From the NCBI GenBank assembly GCA_037176725.1, contig JAZBRS010000076.1, positions 121,911,001 through 121,975,000 on the forward strand: a DNA stretch of 64,000 bases, read 5' to 3'. Under the pieces are notes generated by a model that saw only the letters and a program-made list of their open reading frames with translations, had not been told where the DNA came from and ran no database searches. The translations under genes and the position numbers were made by a program. Source of the DNA: Posidonia oceanica (taxonomy: Eukaryota > Streptophyta > Magnoliopsida > Alismatales > Posidoniaceae). How positions within the stretch are numbered: position 1 is the first letter of the stretch; every line of letters starts with the position of its first letter. Below are positions 61,403-64,000 of this stretch, one piece after another.

Positions 61403-61719
61403 TGTAGTAATCCCAATCAGAATCAGGCTTACTATTAGCGGTGAAGATCTGAGGAGGAGGGCTCAACTCGAAAACATTTAAAAAAGGAAAGAAAAGAAAA
61501 GATAAGACAAATCAGAGTCGCCACCATGTCTATTATCGGAAGACAAGGAAAACCCGGGGAATTGCGTGAATTAACACACAAACCAAGCAAGAAATGCAAA
61601 GCAAAGCAATGCAACGGAAAACAAATGCAAATACATGCACATGAGATGACTTAGGCCTAGGATAAGGGTGATATGGTCATTACGGGCCAAAAGACTGGGC
61701 AAGGACTCCTGTTACGCGC

Positions 61720-61741
61720 GGGGAAGGTGTTAGGCACCCCC
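61720..61741 (-). promoter_or_regulatory. Conserved LTR hairpin, copy C
   Basis: Identical 22 nt to copies A and B despite general divergence of this LTR. Confidence 0.5.
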
Positions 61742-62084
61742 GACACGCCCGAGAATCGGTCTTTCTAGGCTTACACTCGCATACGCAGGGAAATGTAGGT
61801 TTGAATGCCTAAATGCCAATGAATGCTTGAATGAATGCTCATAGGTGTGCTCTAAGTGGTAGAAGGCAATGCAAGAAAGTAAACGTGCAATCTAAGCGCT
61901 CAGCAACGCTGTCTGTGTTCCGAACCGGGCGAAACCTGGCTCGTGAGAACTCCAGGCAGTAAGCATCACTGCCCTATAAGCAAATGCAAGTGAAAAAGCA
62001 AATCAACGGTAAATCCATGCAGATGCAAGCGACATGCAAGAGAAAACAGCGCAAAACACGCTAAACAATGCAAGAAATGAGAGC

Positions 62085-62470
62085 GGCACGCAAAACGGTG
62101 CAAGAAAACAAGATCGGCACGCAAAACAATGCCAGAAATAAAGCGGGCACGCGAAACGATGCCAAAAGCGAAGTGGGCACGCAAAACGGTACCAAAAACA
62201 AAGCAGGCACACGAAACGGTGCCAAAAGCGAAGCGGGCACGCAAAACGGTGCCAAAAGGGAAGCAGGCACACAAAACGGTGCAAAAAGCGAAGCAGGCAC
62301 GCAAAACGGTGCCAAAGACAGAGCGGACACGCAAAACGGTGCCAAAAAGCAAAGCGGGCACCCAAAATGGTGCCAAAAGGGAAGCGGGCACGCAAAACAG
62401 TGCCAAAAACGAAGCGGGCACGCAAAACGATGCCAAAACAAAGTGGGCACGCAAAACGGTGCCAAAAGAC
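62085..62470 (-). repeat. 30-bp minisatellite in LTR C
   Basis: About thirteen units based on GCACGCAAAACGGTGCCAAA plus ten variable bases; the most regular of the three LTR arrays. Confidence 0.85.
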
Positions 62471-62927
62471 GGAATAAAACCTCGGAAAAACCATGCAGAT
62501 GCAAATGCAAGGAGAAAGAACAAGAGAAGTGAAAGGAGAGGCAAACAGTGCGTGTGTGAGAATAGACACTGTTTAAGGTCCGCACAGAGTAGGTGTGAAG
62601 ACCTACACTGGGGAGAACAAGCAAGCGGAGGGATTACCACTGCTTTGTGACTGTTTTCCACTAAACCGCTCCACGATGTGTCTCGCACGCTGCCCAAAGC
62701 TCGTGGTGCGATCGGATCGTGGAAAAGTGGGGAGAAAGTCGCAATAAGTGGTGAATCTAGGGAAAACGCAACACAAAACACTCAGGAATACGCGAAATGG
62801 GGAACGGAGTTGATAGATAAGAAGAGGAAGTCCTATTCTACATGATCGAGGAAATAAAAAAGCGAAAACGATGCATGCAATGCAAATGGTATGCAAATGA
62901 ATGCTGTGTAGGGGTTCAGGAGGACTT

Positions 62928-62929
62928 AC
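62928..62929 (-). promoter_or_regulatory. Conserved splice-donor-like site, LTR C
   Basis: CAG|GTAAGT, a full consensus donor, although LTR C is the most diverged copy. Confidence 0.45.
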
Positions 62930-64000
62930 CTGGGAAATCAGGAGCCTGATCTGAAATCTGCTTGGTCCATGCTGAGGAGCGCTTCGCTGGGGTCGTCTGG
63001 GTAGCTTGTTTGAGAAGATCCAACGGTCGGATTGAAAGATATCACAGCTTCAAGGCAGAGGGGCCAGAATAGGGGAGAAGAAAGGATCTAAGTGTTTAGG
63101 AGGTCCTAGGGGTGTGCAGACGGGTCCTCCCATGTAAATGGGAGCTAGAGAAGCTTGAGTGTGTGCAGAGGATGCCAAATGCAAGACTACATGAGTGCAA
63201 TGCATGCAGAAAGCAAGAAAGGACTCAAGCGGGATTTTCAAAAAAAATTGGGGGTTCAAATGCAATTTTGAAAGGATGGGGGTCTAAATGCAAAGGTTTT
63301 GAGAAGTTTGGGGCTTTCATGCAGGGATTTTGAAAAAAGGAGGGTCTGTATGCAATTTTTCAAAAGGGGTATGCATCAGGACAAGTTTTGAAGACATGTG
63401 GCAAGTTGAAATGCAATTTTGAAATCATAGGGTCTAAAATGCAATTTTTCCAGAAAAACAGGGTCCTAAGTAGTCTGGGAATGCAAGTGGGGGCCTACAT
63501 GCAATTTTTCAAACATGTGGGGTCTAAAATGCAATTTTTGAAGCAAAATATGCATTTAAATGATTTTTATAAGCATGCAGAGGACCTATGTGTAATTTTT
63601 AAATCGTGTAGGGTCAAAAATGCAATTTTTGAAGCAAAACATGCATTAAAGGGGCAGACAGTGGACTGACATGCAATTTTTAAAATATGCAAGGTCAAAA
63701 ATGCAATTTAATAAGCTAAATATGCATTTAAATGACTATTGTGCATTAGAATGGACCTATATGCAAAAATCAGAAAATAGAGGGGGAGAAATGCAATGCA
63801 TCAAGCAAAAATAAAAAATAAAACCTAAGTTCTACAGGACAGAGGATCTGGATGCAAAAACAGAAAACAAAGGGGACCCAGAATGCAATTTTATATGGCA
63901 AACTATATGTATTAAATTAAATTAAACTACTGCAGGACCTAAGTGCAAAAAATAAAAATAGGAGGGCTAAAGTCTAACTTATTAACGAAGGAAAGCACAG

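Larger units (their letters stand above)
61403..64000 (-). mobile_element. LTR copy C (partial), same family
   Basis: Begins TGTAGTAATCCC on plus, the diverged counterpart of the LTR A end. It then follows LTR A in order: PBS-like motif, conserved hairpin, 30-bp minisatellite, donor-like site, GGTCC-motif tract. Its left neighbour is satellite rather than a primer binding site, so it is either a solo LTR or the 3' LTR of a minus-strand element whose body lies to the right. The left-flank target site would be CTTAT (61398-61402). It is more diverged than A and B are from each other, so it is probably older. Confidence 0.9.

Overview
The window is repeat-rich plant nuclear DNA, most likely pericentromeric or otherwise heterochromatic. 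The evidence is a giant Ty3/gypsy LTR retrotransposon of the plant-only Tat lineage, a plant mobile domain (PMD) ORF, plant-type telobox motifs in the LTRs, and a >33 kb satellite array. No ordinary host gene, rRNA or tRNA gene was recognised. The species cannot be named from the sequence.

Layout. (1) Positions 1-21861 hold most of one Tat-lineage element on the minus strand. Its 6.0 kb 5' LTR is at 15819-21861, followed leftward by the primer binding site (15799-15817), an untranslated leader, gag-protease (14488-8816), RT / degenerate RNase H / second archaeal-type RNase H / integrase (8815-5715), a 1.6 kb spacer with a purine tract, an intact 315-codon PMD ORF (4144-3197), and a 3' region of over 3 kb built of tandem repeats and hairpins. 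The 3' LTR lies left of the window. Gag-pol is broken by two TAG codons (13754, 6558) and one frame break (about 8816); the PMD ORF is open. (2) 21862-54578 and 60516-61402 are one satellite array of about 81 bp units. Each unit is two related halves (39 and 42 bp) carrying the same dyad. The array shows multi-kilobase higher-order structure. (3) 54579-60515 is a plus-strand solo LTR of the same family inside the satellite, with a perfect 5 bp target duplication (CCTGG). (4) 61403-64000 is the start of a third, more diverged LTR (minus strand), also inside the satellite and running off the window.

Interplay. Three insertions of one LTR family sit in one satellite array, all near the right arm of the satellite dyad. 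Removing the solo LTR restores satellite phase. A satellite paralogue at 31660 preserves the pre-insertion sequence of the first element's site. The best candidates for something undescribed are the satellite dyad, whose paired position occurs as G:C, A:T, C:G and T:A; the two 3'-UTR hairpins that differ by a compensated base pair and can refold into an alternative stem; and the similar GATAAG/CTTATC dyad in the retroelement 3' region and the satellite.
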